A stretch of DNA of 64,000 nt from contig CAMVMX010000002.1 of the NCBI GenBank assembly GCA_947168665.1, forward strand, positions 186,001-250,000, in the 5' to 3' direction. Each line of letters begins with the position of its first letter. The stretch's first letter is position 1. The position numbers and the translations under genes are program-made. Positions 26,251-37,149 of this stretch are shown one piece after another. Below the pieces are notes generated by a model that was given only the letters and a program-made list of their open reading frames with translations, was not told the DNA's origin and made no database searches. Origin of the DNA: an uncultured Bacteroidales bacterium. Its GTDB lineage: Bacteria > Bacteroidota > Bacteroidia > Bacteroidales > P3.

Positions 26251-26769
26251 ATGGCAGAAGTAAACGTTAAAAGAGTAAAATCGAGCGAAATCGAGTTTAA
26301 AGATCGTCTTGTTGCAATCAACCGTGTAACCAAGGTCACCAAAGGTGGTAGAACATTCACATTCGCCGCCATCGTTGTTATTGGCAATGAAAATGGTGTT
26401 GTCGGATACGGTCTTGGCAAGGCAAAGGAAGTTCAGGCTGCCATCCAGAAGGGTGTCGATGATGCCAAGAAAAATCTCATCAAGGTTCCTGTTCTGAAGG
26501 GTACGATTCCCCACGAGCAGTGCGGCAAGTACAGCGGTGCTCGCGTGTTCCTCAAACCCGCAGCCCCTGGTACCGGTGTTATCGCTGGTGGTGCTATGCG
26601 TGCAGTTCTTGAGAGTGTCGGTGTGAAGGACGTGTTGGCAAAGTGCAAAGGTTCTTCCAATCCCCACAGTGTTGTCAAAGCCACCATCAATGCATTGCTT
26701 CAGATGAAGGATCCATATATGGTCGCAGAACTCCGTGGTATCACCCTCGACAAAGTTTTTAATGGTTAA
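26251..26769 (+). CDS. rpsE: Ribosomal protein S5
   Basis: Predicted 172 aa. The double-stranded RNA-binding-like domain ([19 protein letters not shown]) and [20 protein letters not shown] are intact. S5 affects decoding fidelity; the loop bearing spectinomycin-resistance changes lies in the first segment and looks unaltered. Confidence 0.99.
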   Translation: MAEVNVKRVKSSEIEFKDRLVAINRVTKVTKGGRTFTFAAIVVIGNENGVVGYGLGKAKEVQAAIQKGVDDAKKNLIKVPVLKGTIPHEQCGKYSGARVFLKPAAPGTGVIAGGAMRAVLESVGVKDVLAKCKGSSNPHSVVKATINALLQMKDPYMVAELRGITLDKVFNG

Positions 26770-26787
26770 TCATAGGAGTATAGAATC

Positions 26788-26973
26788 ATGGCAGAAAAGA
26801 CTTTAAAGATTAAGCAGGTTAGAAGTACCATCGGTCATCCAGCCCGTCAGAAGCAGACTATGGCCGCATTGGGTCTCAGAAGAATCAACCATGAACGCAC
26901 GGTTGTTGCAACCCCTCAGATTCTTGGTATGATTGAGAAGGTGAAACACTTAATCACTGTTGAAGAAATTTAA
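26788..26973 (+). CDS. rpmD: Ribosomal protein L30
   Basis: Predicted 61 aa. LKIKQVRSTIGHPARQKQTM and ALGLRRINHERTV match the short bacterial L30 pattern, including the gene position between rpsE and rplO. Confidence 0.97.
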   Translation: MAEKTLKIKQVRSTIGHPARQKQTMAALGLRRINHERTVVATPQILGMIEKVKHLITVEEI

Positions 26974-27045
26974 TTATTATAAGTATGCAGCCGTCATTTG
27001 CGAATAATCGCTTTGGCGGCCCCCAAACTTCAAAATAGAATAATT

Positions 27046-27495
27046 ATGAACTTACATAATCTCCAACCCGCAAAAGGTTCCGTCAAGCACTCCAAACGTA
27101 TAGGTCGCGGTGCTGGTTCAGGTAAAGGTGGCACTGCTACACGTGGTAACAAGGGTGCCAAAGCTCGTTCCGGCTACCATCAGAAGGTTGGTTTCGAAGG
27201 TGGTCAGATGCCTATCTATCGTCGCCTTCCCAAGTTTGGTTTCAAAAATATCAACCGGATTGAATATGTCGGAATCAATATTGACACACTCAATTCACTT
27301 GCCGAAACCAAAAATATCACAGACTTTAACCTTGAAGTGTTCAAGCAAAATGGTCTCATCTCTGGCAAAGACCGCATCAAGATTCTTGGCCGAGGCGAGT
27401 TGACCAAGGCTCTTAATGTCACTGCCCATGCTTTCTCTGCCACTGCTAAGCAAGCAATTGAAGGCAAAGGCGGCGTTGCCACTGTAATAGAATAA
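27046..27495 (+). CDS. rplO: Ribosomal protein L15
   Basis: Predicted 149 aa from the ATG at 27046 (MNLHNLQPAKGSVKHSKRI), which matches family N-termini; an in-frame ATG at 26998 would add 16 unlike residues. The Gly-rich GRGAGSGKGGTATRGNKGAK stretch and GFEGGQMPIYRRLPKFGF are typical. L15 stabilises 23S rRNA folding. Confidence 0.97.
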   Translation: MNLHNLQPAKGSVKHSKRIGRGAGSGKGGTATRGNKGAKARSGYHQKVGFEGGQMPIYRRLPKFGFKNINRIEYVGINIDTLNSLAETKNITDFNLEVFKQNGLISGKDRIKILGRGELTKALNVTAHAFSATAKQAIEGKGGVATVIE

Positions 27496-27500
27496 AGTTT

Positions 27501-27565
27501 ATGGAGTTGATGTGGTTCATGTTGTACTGGCAAAACTTCATCAACTTCATGGCTCCATCAACTTC
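27501..27565 (+). promoter_or_regulatory. Hairpin with two competing 3' arms between rplO and secY
   Basis: ATGGAGTTGATG (27501-27512) can pair with CATCAACTTCAT (27539-27550) with one G-U pair, and also with the second CATCAACTTC copy at 27556-27565. The direct repeat of the 3' arm makes two mutually exclusive stems possible in the 94-nt gap before secY. No T run follows. Confidence 0.4.
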
Positions 27566-27589
27566 AAAACTTAAAAATTAATAACAATA

Positions 27590-28948
27590 ATGAAGAGATT
27601 AATACAGACACTCAAAAACATCTGGTCGATTGAAGACCTGCGGAAACGGATTCTTTACACATTGGGTTTAGTGCTTGTTTACCGTATTGGTTGCTATGTC
27701 GCCCTGCCTGGTGTTGATCCTACTCAGCTGCAGAATCTGCAAAATCAGGGATCCGATGGTCTGATGGGTCTGTTGAACATGTTCTCTGGTGGTGCTTTCT
27801 CTAATGCCTCCATCTTCGCATTGGGTATCATGCCTTACATCACGGCATCCATCGTGATTCAGCTGTTTGTCATGGTTGTCCCTTACTTCCAGAAGATGCA
27901 GCATGATGGGGAAAACGGGCGCCGTAAGATGAACCAGATTACCCGTCTGCTCACTGTTGCCATTACAGGTTTCCAAGCCCCTGCCTACATCACGAATATG
28001 ATGTATCAGTTAGGTGCCTCTTCTACCGCCATCTATCCCTTTGATGGTAGTGCCCCCACTTGGACATTCTGGGCTTCCAGCATCATTATCCTGATTGCGG
28101 GTACCCTTTTTGTCATGTGGTTGGGAGAGCGCATAACCGAAAAAGGAGTTGGCAACGGTATATCTCTGTTAATCATGATAGGTATCATTGCCCGTCTCCC
28201 ATTTGCTCTGTTCGGTGAGTTTGTGTCTCGGTTGACCGATGCTGGTGGCGGACTTGTGATGTTCTTGATTGAAATTGTAGCACTTCTTGCGGTAATCCTG
28301 CTGGTAATCCTGCTTGTTCAGGGTACGCGTCGAATCCCTGTTCAGTATGCCAAACGCATCGTTGGCAATAGGCAATATGGTGGTGTCCGTCAGTACATCC
28401 CCATCAAAGTCAATGCCGCCGGTGTCATGCCTATCATTTTTGCCCAAGCAATTATGTTCATCCCCATTACTTTCATGGGTTTCACAGGCAACTCCGACTC
28501 TAAATTCTGGATGGCTTTTACCGATTTTAATGGGTTCTGGTACAATTTGGTGTTTTTCATCCTTGTTGTTCTGTTCACTTATTTCTATACGGCAATCGCC
28601 ATCAACCCCAACCAGATGGCCGAGGATATGAAGAAGAATGGCGGTTTTATACCTGGGGTTAAACCCGGCAAAAAAACTGCTGAGTATCTTGAAGGGATTC
28701 TTTCGAAGATTACCCTCCCTGGTTCAATATTCCTTGCCATAGTTGCTATCCTTCCTGCTATTATCAGGCTCTTTGGTGTGAACACACAGTTTGCACAGTT
28801 TTACGGTGGCACGTCGCTCCTCATTCTTGTGGGTGTTATACTTGACACGCTTCAGCAGATTGAGAGCCACTTGCTCATGCGTCATTACGACGGTCTCACC
28901 AAGACTGGCCGCATCAAAGGCCGTACCTCTATGTCAGTTCAGGCATAA
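27590..28948 (+). CDS. secY: Preprotein translocase subunit SecY
   Basis: Predicted 452 aa, ten membrane segments. SecY forms the protein-conducting channel of the inner membrane with SecE and SecG. The plug and lateral-gate region (MFSGGAFSNASIFALGIMPYITASI) and the cytoplasmic loop RRIPVQYAKRIVGNRQYGG that contacts SecA or the ribosome are conserved. It lies between rplO and map as in other bacteria; adk is absent from this position. Confidence 0.99.
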   Translation: MKRLIQTLKNIWSIEDLRKRILYTLGLVLVYRIGCYVALPGVDPTQLQNLQNQGSDGLMGLLNMFSGGAFSNASIFALGIMPYITASIVIQLFVMVVPYFQKMQHDGENGRRKMNQITRLLTVAITGFQAPAYITNMMYQLGASSTAIYPFDGSAPTWTFWASSIIILIAGTLFVMWLGERITEKGVGNGISLLIMIGIIARLPFALFGEFVSRLTDAGGGLVMFLIEIVALLAVILLVILLVQGTRRIPVQYAKRIVGNRQYGGVRQYIPIKVNAAGVMPIIFAQAIMFIPITFMGFTGNSDSKFWMAFTDFNGFWYNLVFFILVVLFTYFYTAIAINPNQMAEDMKKNGGFIPGVKPGKKTAEYLEGILSKITLPGSIFLAIVAILPAIIRLFGVNTQFAQFYGGTSLLILVGVILDTLQQIESHLLMRHYDGLTKTGRIKGRTSMSVQA

Positions 28949-28962
28949 CAATTTGTAACGAA

Positions 28963-29730
28963 ATGATACTCCTTAAGACAAAAGAAGAAATAGAACTGAT
29001 ACGTGACAGTGCCCAACTCCTCGGCAAGACCCTTGCCGAGGTGGGTCGTCATATTCAGCCCGGAGTCACGACTGCTTTTCTTGACAATATCGGGGAGCAG
29101 TTTATCCGTGACAATGGAGGCATTCCCCTGTGTAAAGGCTATGAGGGTTTCCCTGCCGCTTTCTGCATTTCAGTCAACGATGTTGTGGTGCATGGTATAC
29201 CTTCAGAAACCCTTTTCATCAAGGAGGGAGACAATGTTTCTCTCGATTGTGTTATTGAGTTGAATGGCTATGTTTCTGACTCGGCCTATACTTTTACTTG
29301 CGGCGACCCGAGTGCCGATATGCAGCGACTTCTTAAAGTTACGAAAGAGGCTCTTTATATTGGCATTGAAAAGTGTAAGGCTGGTAATCGAGTTGGCGAT
29401 ATCGGTCATGCGGTTCAGCAACATTGTGAGAAGAACGGATATTCTGTGGTTCGTGAATTATGTGGCCACGGTGTCGGCTTCAAAATGCACGAAAGCCCCA
29501 ACGTCCCCAATTATGGAGTGCCGGGTACAGGCCCTTTGCTCAAAGAGGGTATGGTCATAGCTGTTGAACCTATGATATGCATGGGCTCCAAGAATGTCGT
29601 CTTCTCGCGCGAAGACGGGTGGACCTGTCGAACCAAAGATGGTAAGCCCGCTGCTCATTTCGAACACACAGTGGCTATCGGAGCCAACGGACCCGATATC
29701 CTTACTACATTCGATTTCATTGAACAATAA
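28963..29730 (+). CDS. map: Methionine aminopeptidase type I
   Basis: Predicted 255 aa. It removes the initiator methionine from nascent proteins. The pita-bread fold metal ligands are visible: the two Asp in SLDCVIELNGYVSDSAYTF, His in GHGVGFKMHE, and Glu in VAVEPM and FEHTVAIG. No N-terminal zinc-finger extension. It follows secY by 14 nt. Confidence 0.98.
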   Translation: MILLKTKEEIELIRDSAQLLGKTLAEVGRHIQPGVTTAFLDNIGEQFIRDNGGIPLCKGYEGFPAAFCISVNDVVVHGIPSETLFIKEGDNVSLDCVIELNGYVSDSAYTFTCGDPSADMQRLLKVTKEALYIGIEKCKAGNRVGDIGHAVQQHCEKNGYSVVRELCGHGVGFKMHESPNVPNYGVPGTGPLLKEGMVIAVEPMICMGSKNVVFSREDGWTCRTKDGKPAAHFEHTVAIGANGPDILTTFDFIEQ

Positions 29731-29750
29731 CATTTTTAGAACGATAAGTA

Positions 29751-29969
29751 ATGGCAAAACAATCATCCATACAACTGGACGGAACTGTAACAGAATCATT
29801 AGGCAATGCCATGTTCCGTGTCGAACTTGAGAATGGGCACCAAATCATCGCCCATATATCAGGAAAGATGCGAATGCACTATATCAAGATTCTACCTGGC
29901 GACAAGGTCTCTATCGAAATGTCGCCGTACGACCTCACCAAAGGCCGCATCACCTATCGCCACAAATAA
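29751..29969 (+). CDS. infA: Translation initiation factor IF-1
   Basis: Predicted 72 aa OB-fold protein, exact family length. [20 protein letters not shown] and [20 protein letters not shown] are diagnostic. It occupies the ribosomal A site during initiation. Position map-infA-rpmJ is standard. Confidence 0.99.
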   Translation: MAKQSSIQLDGTVTESLGNAMFRVELENGHQIIAHISGKMRMHYIKILPGDKVSIEMSPYDLTKGRITYRHK

Positions 29970-30030
29970 TAATGCCCTCAACCTGTTCGGTGAAACTGTA
30001 ATTAGAATTAATTGATTAATACAATAAAAA

Positions 30031-30147
30031 ATGAAAGTAAGAGTTTCTGTAAAGAAAAGATCCCCTGAATGCAAAGTTGTCCGCCGTCACGGGGTCGTCT
30101 ATGTAATCAACAAGAAGAATCCTAAGTTCAAACAAAGACAAGGATGA
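30031..30147 (+). CDS. rpmJ: Ribosomal protein L36, zinc-free form
   Basis: Only 38 aa: [20 protein letters not shown], then [18 protein letters not shown]. The family zinc ribbon normally uses Cys11, Cys14, Cys27 and His33; here only Cys14 remains (Ser11, Asn27, Phe33), so this is the C-minus form. It lies between infA and rpsM. Confidence 0.97.
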   Translation: MKVRVSVKKRSPECKVVRRHGVVYVINKKNPKFKQRQG

Positions 30148-30177
30148 TTAACTAACAAAAAAGAATAAAAAGAATTT

Positions 30178-30555
30178 ATGGCAAGAATTGCAGGTATTGA
30201 CTTACCCAAAAACAAAAGAGGAGTTATAGGTCTCACCTATATCTACGGAATTGGAAGAAGCCTTGCATCCGAGATTCTGGCAAAAGCTGGCATCGATGAG
30301 AACAAGAAGGTGCAAGACTGGACCGACGATGAACAGAACACCCTCCGTAACATCATCAATGATGAGTATAAAGTAGAAGGTGCTCTTCGTTCGGAAGTGC
30401 AAATGAACATCAAGCGGTTGATGGATATTGGCTGCTACCGTGGCATCCGTCACCGTCTCGGACTTCCTCTCCGTGGTCAGAGTACCAAAAATAACGCCCG
30501 CACACGCAAGGGTAAGAAGAAAACAATCGCTAACAAGAAGAAAGCTACTAAATAA
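30178..30555 (+). CDS. rpsM: Ribosomal protein S13
   Basis: Predicted 125 aa. [20 protein letters not shown], the helix-two-turn-helix [14 protein letters not shown] and [20 protein letters not shown] are the family signatures. The basic C-terminus reaches the A and P site tRNAs. First gene of the alpha section. Confidence 0.99.
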   Translation: MARIAGIDLPKNKRGVIGLTYIYGIGRSLASEILAKAGIDENKKVQDWTDDEQNTLRNIINDEYKVEGALRSEVQMNIKRLMDIGCYRGIRHRLGLPLRGQSTKNNARTRKGKKKTIANKKKATK

Positions 30556-30647
30556 CAATTGAGAAAACAGTAGCAGCCCCCTGTGGACTATATTCGACAA
30601 AGAAGCAGGTGGTTAAACAAAGTAGAATCAAGCACAATTAAAAAACT

Positions 30648-31037
30648 ATGGCAAAAACTTCTAAACCGACCAAAAAAAGAGTCGTAAAAGTTGAACCTCT
30701 TGGAAGAGCATGTATTTTCGCTTCTTTCAACAACGTAATTATTTCGTTGACAAATAATGCCGGTCAAGTGATTTCTTGGTCGTCTGCTGGAAAAATGGGC
30801 TTCCGCGGATCGAAGAAAAACACTCCGTATGCCGCTCAGATGGCTGCGGAAGATTGCGGTAAAGTTGCTTATGATTTGGGCCTAAGAAAAGTAAAAGTCT
30901 TTGTTAAAGGACCTGGTTCAGGACGTGAGTCTGCTATCCGCGCAATTAACGGTTGCGGCATTGAAGTGACCGAAATCGTCGATGTCACCCCGCTGCCCCA
31001 TAACGGTTGCCGTCCCCCCAAACGCCGTCGCGTCTAA
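30648..31037 (+). CDS. rpsK: Ribosomal protein S11
   Basis: Predicted 129 aa. [20 protein letters not shown] and the C-terminal [17 protein letters not shown] are diagnostic of S11, which forms part of the 30S platform near the E site. Confidence 0.99.
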   Translation: MAKTSKPTKKRVVKVEPLGRACIFASFNNVIISLTNNAGQVISWSSAGKMGFRGSKKNTPYAAQMAAEDCGKVAYDLGLRKVKVFVKGPGSGRESAIRAINGCGIEVTEIVDVTPLPHNGCRPPKRRRV

Positions 31038-31111
31038 TTAATCTGGACGGTTGTTGTCAAAAGTTGTTCAATAATCGCCCTTATCTGTAATCAAATTCAA
31101 ATCAGTAAAAA

Positions 31112-31717
31112 ATGGCAAGATATACAGGTCCTAAAACCAAAATAGCAAGAAAGTTCCACGAGCCTATCTACGGTCCCGATAAGAACTATGAAAAGAAACC
31201 CTATGCTCCCGGCATGCACGGCCAGAACCGCCGCCGTGGCAAAGTGTCGGAGTATGGCACCCAGCTTCAAGAGAAGCAGAAAGCCAAATATACCTACGGT
31301 ATCCTCGAGCGCCAGTTCCGCAAACTCTATGCCGAAGCCTCCCGCCGTGGTGGTATCACCGGTGAAGAACTTATGAAACTGATCGAGTCCCGCCTTGACA
31401 ACGTCGTCTACCGTCTCGGCATTGCCTGCAGCCGTGCGCAAGCCCGCCAGCTTGTTTCCCATCGCCATATCGCTGTCAACGGCGCCGTAGTCAATATCCC
31501 CTCCTATCAACTCAAAGTAGGAGATGTCATCTCTGTCCGTGAGCGTTCCAAGTCATTGGAAATCATTTCCGACAATCTCGCTTCCCGTGCCAACAACTAT
31601 TCTTGGCTCGAATGGGACGGTGCCAACCTCTGCGGTAAGTTTATGAACTACCCCGAGCGTGCTGACATCCCTGAGAACATCAACGAACAGCTCATTGTCG
31701 AACTCTACTCCAAGTAG
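31112..31717 (+). CDS. rpsD: Ribosomal protein S4
   Basis: Predicted 201 aa. [20 protein letters not shown] lacks the N-terminal zinc cysteines, so it is the C-minus form common in this phylum. The S4 RNA-binding domain ([20 protein letters not shown]) is intact. In E. coli S4 represses the alpha operon; no pseudoknot was searched for here. Confidence 0.99.
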   Translation: MARYTGPKTKIARKFHEPIYGPDKNYEKKPYAPGMHGQNRRRGKVSEYGTQLQEKQKAKYTYGILERQFRKLYAEASRRGGITGEELMKLIESRLDNVVYRLGIACSRAQARQLVSHRHIAVNGAVVNIPSYQLKVGDVISVRERSKSLEIISDNLASRANNYSWLEWDGANLCGKFMNYPERADIPENINEQLIVELYSK

Positions 31718-31819
31718 TAGTGATTTCGTCGCCCAATACTTGTTACTGGCTGTTCTTTTCATCCAGTCGGTATCTAAGAGTCAGGGTCAGTGAAACCAAT
31801 TATCAAGAAAGCAATTAAA

Positions 31820-32812
31820 ATGGCAATATTATCTTTCCAGAAACCCGACAAGGTGGTTATGCTTGAGGCCGACGATTTCCGTGGCGTATTCGAATTTCGT
31901 CCACTGGAACCCGGTTATGGCATCACCATCGGCAATGCGCTGCGGCGAGTGCTGCTCTCTTCGCTCGAAGGCTTTGCCATCACGTCAGTGCGCATTGAAG
32001 GTGTCGACCATGAGTTCTCCTCCCTGCCAGGTGTAGTAGAGGATATGACCGACATCATCCTTAAGCTGAAACAAATTCGTTTCCGCCGCCAAATCGAAGA
32101 GTTCGAGTCGGAGAAAGTCTCCTTTGTCGTTGTGGGACAGCCCGTCTTCAAGGCAGGTGACCTCAACGCTCATCTCAATGGTTTCCAAGTTCTCAACCCT
32201 GAACTTGAAATCTGCCACATGGAGACGACCACCGAGCTTAAGATTGAACTCACTATCGAGAAAGGCCGCGGTTATGTCCCTGCTGACGAAAACAAAAAGC
32301 CGGGCGACCCCATCGGTGTCATCGCTGTCGACTCTATTCATACGCCCATCAAAAATGTCAAATACGAAGTATCTGACTATCGTGTTGAGCAGCGTACAGA
32401 CTACGAAAAACTGACTTTCGACATCCAGACCGACGGCTCCATTCATCCGAAAGAGGCTTTGAAAGAAGCTGCCACCATCCTCATCCAGCACTTCATGCTC
32501 TTCAGCGACGAGCGCATCACCCTCGAAGCCGAGCCCAAGCCCGTGCAGGAAGAATTCGATGAAAGCACCGTTTATACCCGCCAGCTCCTCAAGACCAAAC
32601 TTGTCGACATGGACCTCTCCGTCCGTGCCCTCAACTGTCTCAAGGCTGCTGAGGTTGAGACCTTGGGCGATTTGGTCTCGTTTAACAAGGCCGATCTTTT
32701 GAAGTTCAGAAACTTCGGCAAGAAATCGCTCACCGAGCTTGAGAACCTTGTTGCTTCTAAGAACCTCGAATTCGGTATGAATATTAGTAAGTTTAAATTA
32801 GATAAAGAATAA
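31820..32812 (+). CDS. rpoA: RNA polymerase alpha subunit
   Basis: Predicted 330 aa from the ATG at 31820 ([18 protein letters not shown]), the start that matches Bacteroidales RpoA; an ATG at 31790 would add ten unlike residues. The N-terminal assembly domain has [20 protein letters not shown], and the C-terminal domain [19 protein letters not shown] and [13 protein letters not shown] binds activators and UP elements. Confidence 0.98.
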   Translation: MAILSFQKPDKVVMLEADDFRGVFEFRPLEPGYGITIGNALRRVLLSSLEGFAITSVRIEGVDHEFSSLPGVVEDMTDIILKLKQIRFRRQIEEFESEKVSFVVVGQPVFKAGDLNAHLNGFQVLNPELEICHMETTTELKIELTIEKGRGYVPADENKKPGDPIGVIAVDSIHTPIKNVKYEVSDYRVEQRTDYEKLTFDIQTDGSIHPKEALKEAATILIQHFMLFSDERITLEAEPKPVQEEFDESTVYTRQLLKTKLVDMDLSVRALNCLKAAEVETLGDLVSFNKADLLKFRNFGKKSLTELENLVASKNLEFGMNISKFKLDKE

Positions 32813-32817
32813 TACAC

Positions 32818-33309
32818 ATGAGACACGGTTGTAAAATAAATCATCTGTCAAGAACCCACGCACATCGCGTTGCTATGCTCTCCAACATGGCCACCTCTCT
32901 CATCATGGAGAAGAGAATCGAGACCACGCTGGCCAAAGCCAAAGCACTCCGAGTATATGTCGAGCCGCTTATCAATCGCTCCAAAGAAGACACCACCAAC
33001 AACCGCCGTGTTGTCTTCAGCTACCTTCACAGCAAAGAGGCCGTCAACGAGCTTTTCCGCGAAATCTCGCAGAAAATTGCCAACCGCCCCGGCGGCTACA
33101 CCCGCATCCTGAAGACTGGCATCCGTCATGGTGACAACTCCGCGATGGCCATCATCGAGCTTGTCGACTACAACGAGAACATGCTCAAACCCCTCACCGA
33201 GAAGAAGGCTAAGACCACCCGTCGTAGCCGTGCCAAGAAAGCCGAAACTGCCGAAGCTCCTGTTGCCGCAGAGACTCCCGCAGCCGAAGAAACACCCAAG
33301 GCCGAATAA
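32818..33309 (+). CDS. rplQ: Ribosomal protein L17 with extended tail
   Basis: Predicted 163 aa, longer than the 120-130 aa core because of an Ala/Glu/Pro/Lys-rich tail after residue 125 ([18 protein letters not shown]), usual in Bacteroidota. [20 protein letters not shown] is the family start. It begins 5 nt after rpoA and is the last gene before a strong terminator. Confidence 0.98.
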   Translation: MRHGCKINHLSRTHAHRVAMLSNMATSLIMEKRIETTLAKAKALRVYVEPLINRSKEDTTNNRRVVFSYLHSKEAVNELFREISQKIANRPGGYTRILKTGIRHGDNSAMAIIELVDYNENMLKPLTEKKAKTTRRSRAKKAETAEAPVAAETPAAEETPKAE

Positions 33310-33332
33310 TTCTCCCAGGGTAATACAACAAC

Positions 33333-33377
33333 AAAAAGGAATGCGGGGTGATTTCAATCTCTGCATTCCTTTTTTTC
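33333..33377 (+). terminator. Terminator of the ribosomal protein block
   Basis: GGAATGC (33338-33344) pairs with GCATTCC (33363-33369), preceded by five A and followed by eight T, so the stem can extend through A-T pairs. It lies 24 nt after the rplQ stop. Confidence 0.85.
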
Positions 33378-33444
33378 AGCCAGCATCCTGCACCCTGGTG
33401 AACAATGGGTAAGGGATGCGAAACTGACATGAATCAACTTTTAG

Positions 33445-34770
<1,326 letters not shown>

Positions 34771-34804
34771 CCCCTCCTTGTCAAGTCTCAACCTTGATAC
34801 CCCC

Positions 34805-34838
34805 AAGCCCCGCACCTCACAACCGGCGGGGCTTTTTT
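34805..34838 (+). terminator. Terminator after eno
   Basis: AAGCCCCGC (34805-34813) pairs with GCGGGGCTT (34826-34834), continuing into a T run. The following 34839-35102 stretch contains no gene that I can support. Confidence 0.9.
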
Positions 34839-35102
34839 CATATCCTGTTGATGCATTCGGCCAGTCAGCATCAGTCCGCAGTTGCCCCGCCGCTGCAGCT
34901 CCTGCCCCCCACACCGCCTTCTGAAACCGGTCGCCGCGCCCCCTGCGGCCACACTTCTTGCAGCCCACCCGATGAGCATTATGTATTTCCAACCAACCAC
35001 CCTCGCGCCCTAATAAGCCCCTTGGGGTGTTAAAGACTGTTAATACTTGTAAGAATCAATGCCCTTTTGCGTTATATAAACAGATAATAAATCCACGAAA
35101 CA

Positions 35103-35852
35103 ATGCTCAACGATATGCGACACATCATCATTAAGTCACTGATTGCCGTAGCCCTCAGTGCCGCAATGCTCATGGTTGCCTGCACCAAAGAGGTTGCAGA
35201 CCCCATCCCCAACAGTAAATCCGAAGGCCTATACCACAGCCTGCTCCCCTTGTGGGCCTTGCGCGACTCGCCGCAGTGGCCGTCTGCCGTCAGCCAGTAT
35301 GCGATGACGAACCATTTCACACAGGTGGGCGACAGCCTCTCAGGCGGTTATCGAATCATAACATACCTCAGCCAGGACGATACCGGCATCTATGTGTTGA
35401 GGACGTACAATCTTCGCGACACCCTATGGTCGCTCCACTGCTCCCTGTTCTCGCCCAGGCAGACCTGGATGCAGGAACAGATGGCGAGATATGAAACCCA
35501 GATGTACAGCCGCCACCCCGACGGCTACACCGGTGGCTCCTTCTACTGGTATCTCTCTCCAATCATCCGCAACAGTGTCGATGGCGGCGATGTGCGGTCG
35601 CACGACCTCTTTGTGCAGCGCGTAGCCGAGCATCGGGCCGATGTGTGGGAATGGGTCGAAGCCCGCACTCGCTATGGCCTCAACCCGCCCAATCTGGGCG
35701 AGGACCGCCTCCAGCTGCTCACCGACGGCACTCAATACACCCTCACCCGGCTGGGGCTGGACAGTATCCCCTCCGGCATCACACACCATCTCGAAATCCA
35801 GTTCAACACCTACGACACCACTGGCTGGAGCAATCCCTTCGGGCCTTTCTAA
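35103..35852 (+). CDS. Unknown lipoprotein
   Basis: Predicted 249 aa. The start MLNDMRHIIIKSLIAVALSA leads to LMVAC, a fair lipobox, so the mature protein is likely anchored in a membrane through Cys at about residue 27; the ATG at 35115 (MRHIII) is an alternative start. The rest is soluble, rich in Trp and Tyr (TGGSFYWYLSPIIRNSVDGG), with no family I recognise. It stands alone between the eno terminator and a non-coding gap. Confidence 0.7.
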   Translation: MLNDMRHIIIKSLIAVALSAAMLMVACTKEVADPIPNSKSEGLYHSLLPLWALRDSPQWPSAVSQYAMTNHFTQVGDSLSGGYRIITYLSQDDTGIYVLRTYNLRDTLWSLHCSLFSPRQTWMQEQMARYETQMYSRHPDGYTGGSFYWYLSPIIRNSVDGGDVRSHDLFVQRVAEHRADVWEWVEARTRYGLNPPNLGEDRLQLLTDGTQYTLTRLGLDSIPSGITHHLEIQFNTYDTTGWSNPFGPF

Positions 35853-36058
35853 CCCCACGCCAGCCACGAAGTCACCCTTTCTTGCCCTCCCGGCATGGCC
35901 TGGGGGCAAGGCTTGCCGATGGCGTGGTCCCGCCGTCGGCGGTCAACCCCCGTGCCGCAAGGCCAGCCCCTGTGCCACCATCCCCCACCATCCAGCCTCA
36001 TTCTCCAAAGCTTGCTTTCGACTTTCTCAGCATTTCCTTTGCACATTTTTTCTGCTTC

Positions 36059-36102
36059 AGAAAGTAAGTAGAAAATAAGCAGAAAGTAAGCAGAAAGAAA
36101 AA
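36059..36102. repeat. 11-bp phased direct repeats, copy 2
   Basis: AGAAAGTAAGT, AGAAAATAAGC, AGAAAGTAAGC and AGAAAGAAAAA follow at an exact 11-bp period. The pattern matches the array at 14231-14274, and both are followed shortly by AGGGTCG. The remainder of the 35853-36327 gap has no supported gene; a small GTCCGG/CCGGAC hairpin lies at 36157-36172. Confidence 0.7.
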
Positions 36103-36327
36103 AGTGTGTAGGGTCGGGACCTGTTGCCATGTCTGAGGTCCGCACAAGGTGGTGGAGTCCGGATTGCCGGACATGTCGTGTCGTTCCTGCATCAAAAGTG
36201 GACCCAGCTTTGTTTTTGGTCAGTTCAACCCTTCGGCGATGGCGGAAAAGCGGTCGTCGGGTTGCGGGGCGACAGATTTTTTTTGTTCCGTTGTGCTTTT
36301 TTTCATTTTCGGGCGTTTAATAGGGGT

Positions 36328-36798
36328 ATGACGCAGCATCCATTTCTGACCCTGGTCGAGACGCATTCGGCAGCCATCGATGCCGTGTGCCGCTCCTTCT
36401 GCCACCGCCGCGAGGACCGCGAGGACTTGCGGCAGGACATTATAGTGAACCTGTGGCAGGGCTGGCAGCACTATCGGCCGCAGGCCAAGGCGGTCACCTG
36501 GGTGTGGCGGGTGGCGGTGAACACGGGCATATCGTGGTGGCGCCACCACAAGCGGCAGGTGGAGACCACGGCAATCGACAGGCTCGACTTTGCCGAGGAC
36601 CTGACCGACCGCGAGGCAGCAGAACGGCTGCACGAGCTGGTCGGGCGCCTCCCGCAAAGGGACCGCCAGCTCATCCAGCTCTATCTTGACGGCTGGAAAC
36701 AGGGCGAGATAGGGGAGATGCTGGGCATAAGCGAAACCAATGTGCAAACCCGTATGGCGCGGATAAAAGCAAAACTGAGAAAAATGATTACCCCATGA
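36328..36798 (+). CDS. ECF-type RNA polymerase sigma factor
   Basis: Predicted 156 aa from the ATG at 36328 (MTQHPFLTLVETHSAAIDAV). Region 2 includes EDLRQDIIVNLWQGWQHYRP and VTWVWRVAVNTGISWWRHH; region 4 includes LPQRDRQLIQLYLDGWKQGE and the helix-turn-helix IGEMLGISETNVQTRMARI. It should redirect RNA polymerase to a small regulon. Its stop overlaps the next start (ATGA), and the following membrane and secreted proteins suggest an envelope-sensing unit. In-frame upstream extension to 36124 is unlike any sigma factor and was not used. Confidence 0.92.
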   Translation: MTQHPFLTLVETHSAAIDAVCRSFCHRREDREDLRQDIIVNLWQGWQHYRPQAKAVTWVWRVAVNTGISWWRHHKRQVETTAIDRLDFAEDLTDREAAERLHELVGRLPQRDRQLIQLYLDGWKQGEIGEMLGISETNVQTRMARIKAKLRKMITP

Positions 36799-37148
36799 GA
36801 GACTTGGATCAACTGATAGAGCAGATACACCTTGAGCACCGCGAGCAGCTGGTGCGGCAGGGTGAGGGCCAGGGCCGCGGACTTTCACCGCGACCGTTCC
36901 GCCGCCTGTGGCCCTATGCGGCGGCGGTGGCTTTGGTGGGCTTGGTAGGTGTGGCCTTGTTGGTGCAGCGGCCCGGCGCCACATCTTCCACTGAGGTGGC
37001 CAAAGCCACTGTGTCCCGAGCCAAGGAGGCGTCGGCAGCCTACGCCTACTCAGTCTCGACCGATGGTGTGCGCGTCTATTGTGAAGACAATTGCAACCCC
37101 GACGAGGTGTTGAACAGAATGAAACAAGTAATCAAAACATTACAATAA
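36795..37148 (+). CDS. Short single-pass membrane protein, possible anti-sigma factor
   Basis: Predicted 117 aa. A charged N-terminal part of about 40 residues (DLDQLIEQIHLEHREQLVRQ) precedes one membrane helix (PYAAAVALVGLVGVALLVQR) and a periplasmic tail ending in VRVYCEDNCNPDEVLNRM. It overlaps the sigma gene by 4 nt. Position and topology fit an anti-sigma factor, but no known anti-sigma motif is visible. Confidence 0.6.
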   Translation: MRDLDQLIEQIHLEHREQLVRQGEGQGRGLSPRPFRRLWPYAAAVALVGLVGVALLVQRPGATSSTEVAKATVSRAKEASAAYAYSVSTDGVRVYCEDNCNPDEVLNRMKQVIKTLQ

Positions 37149-37149
37149 T

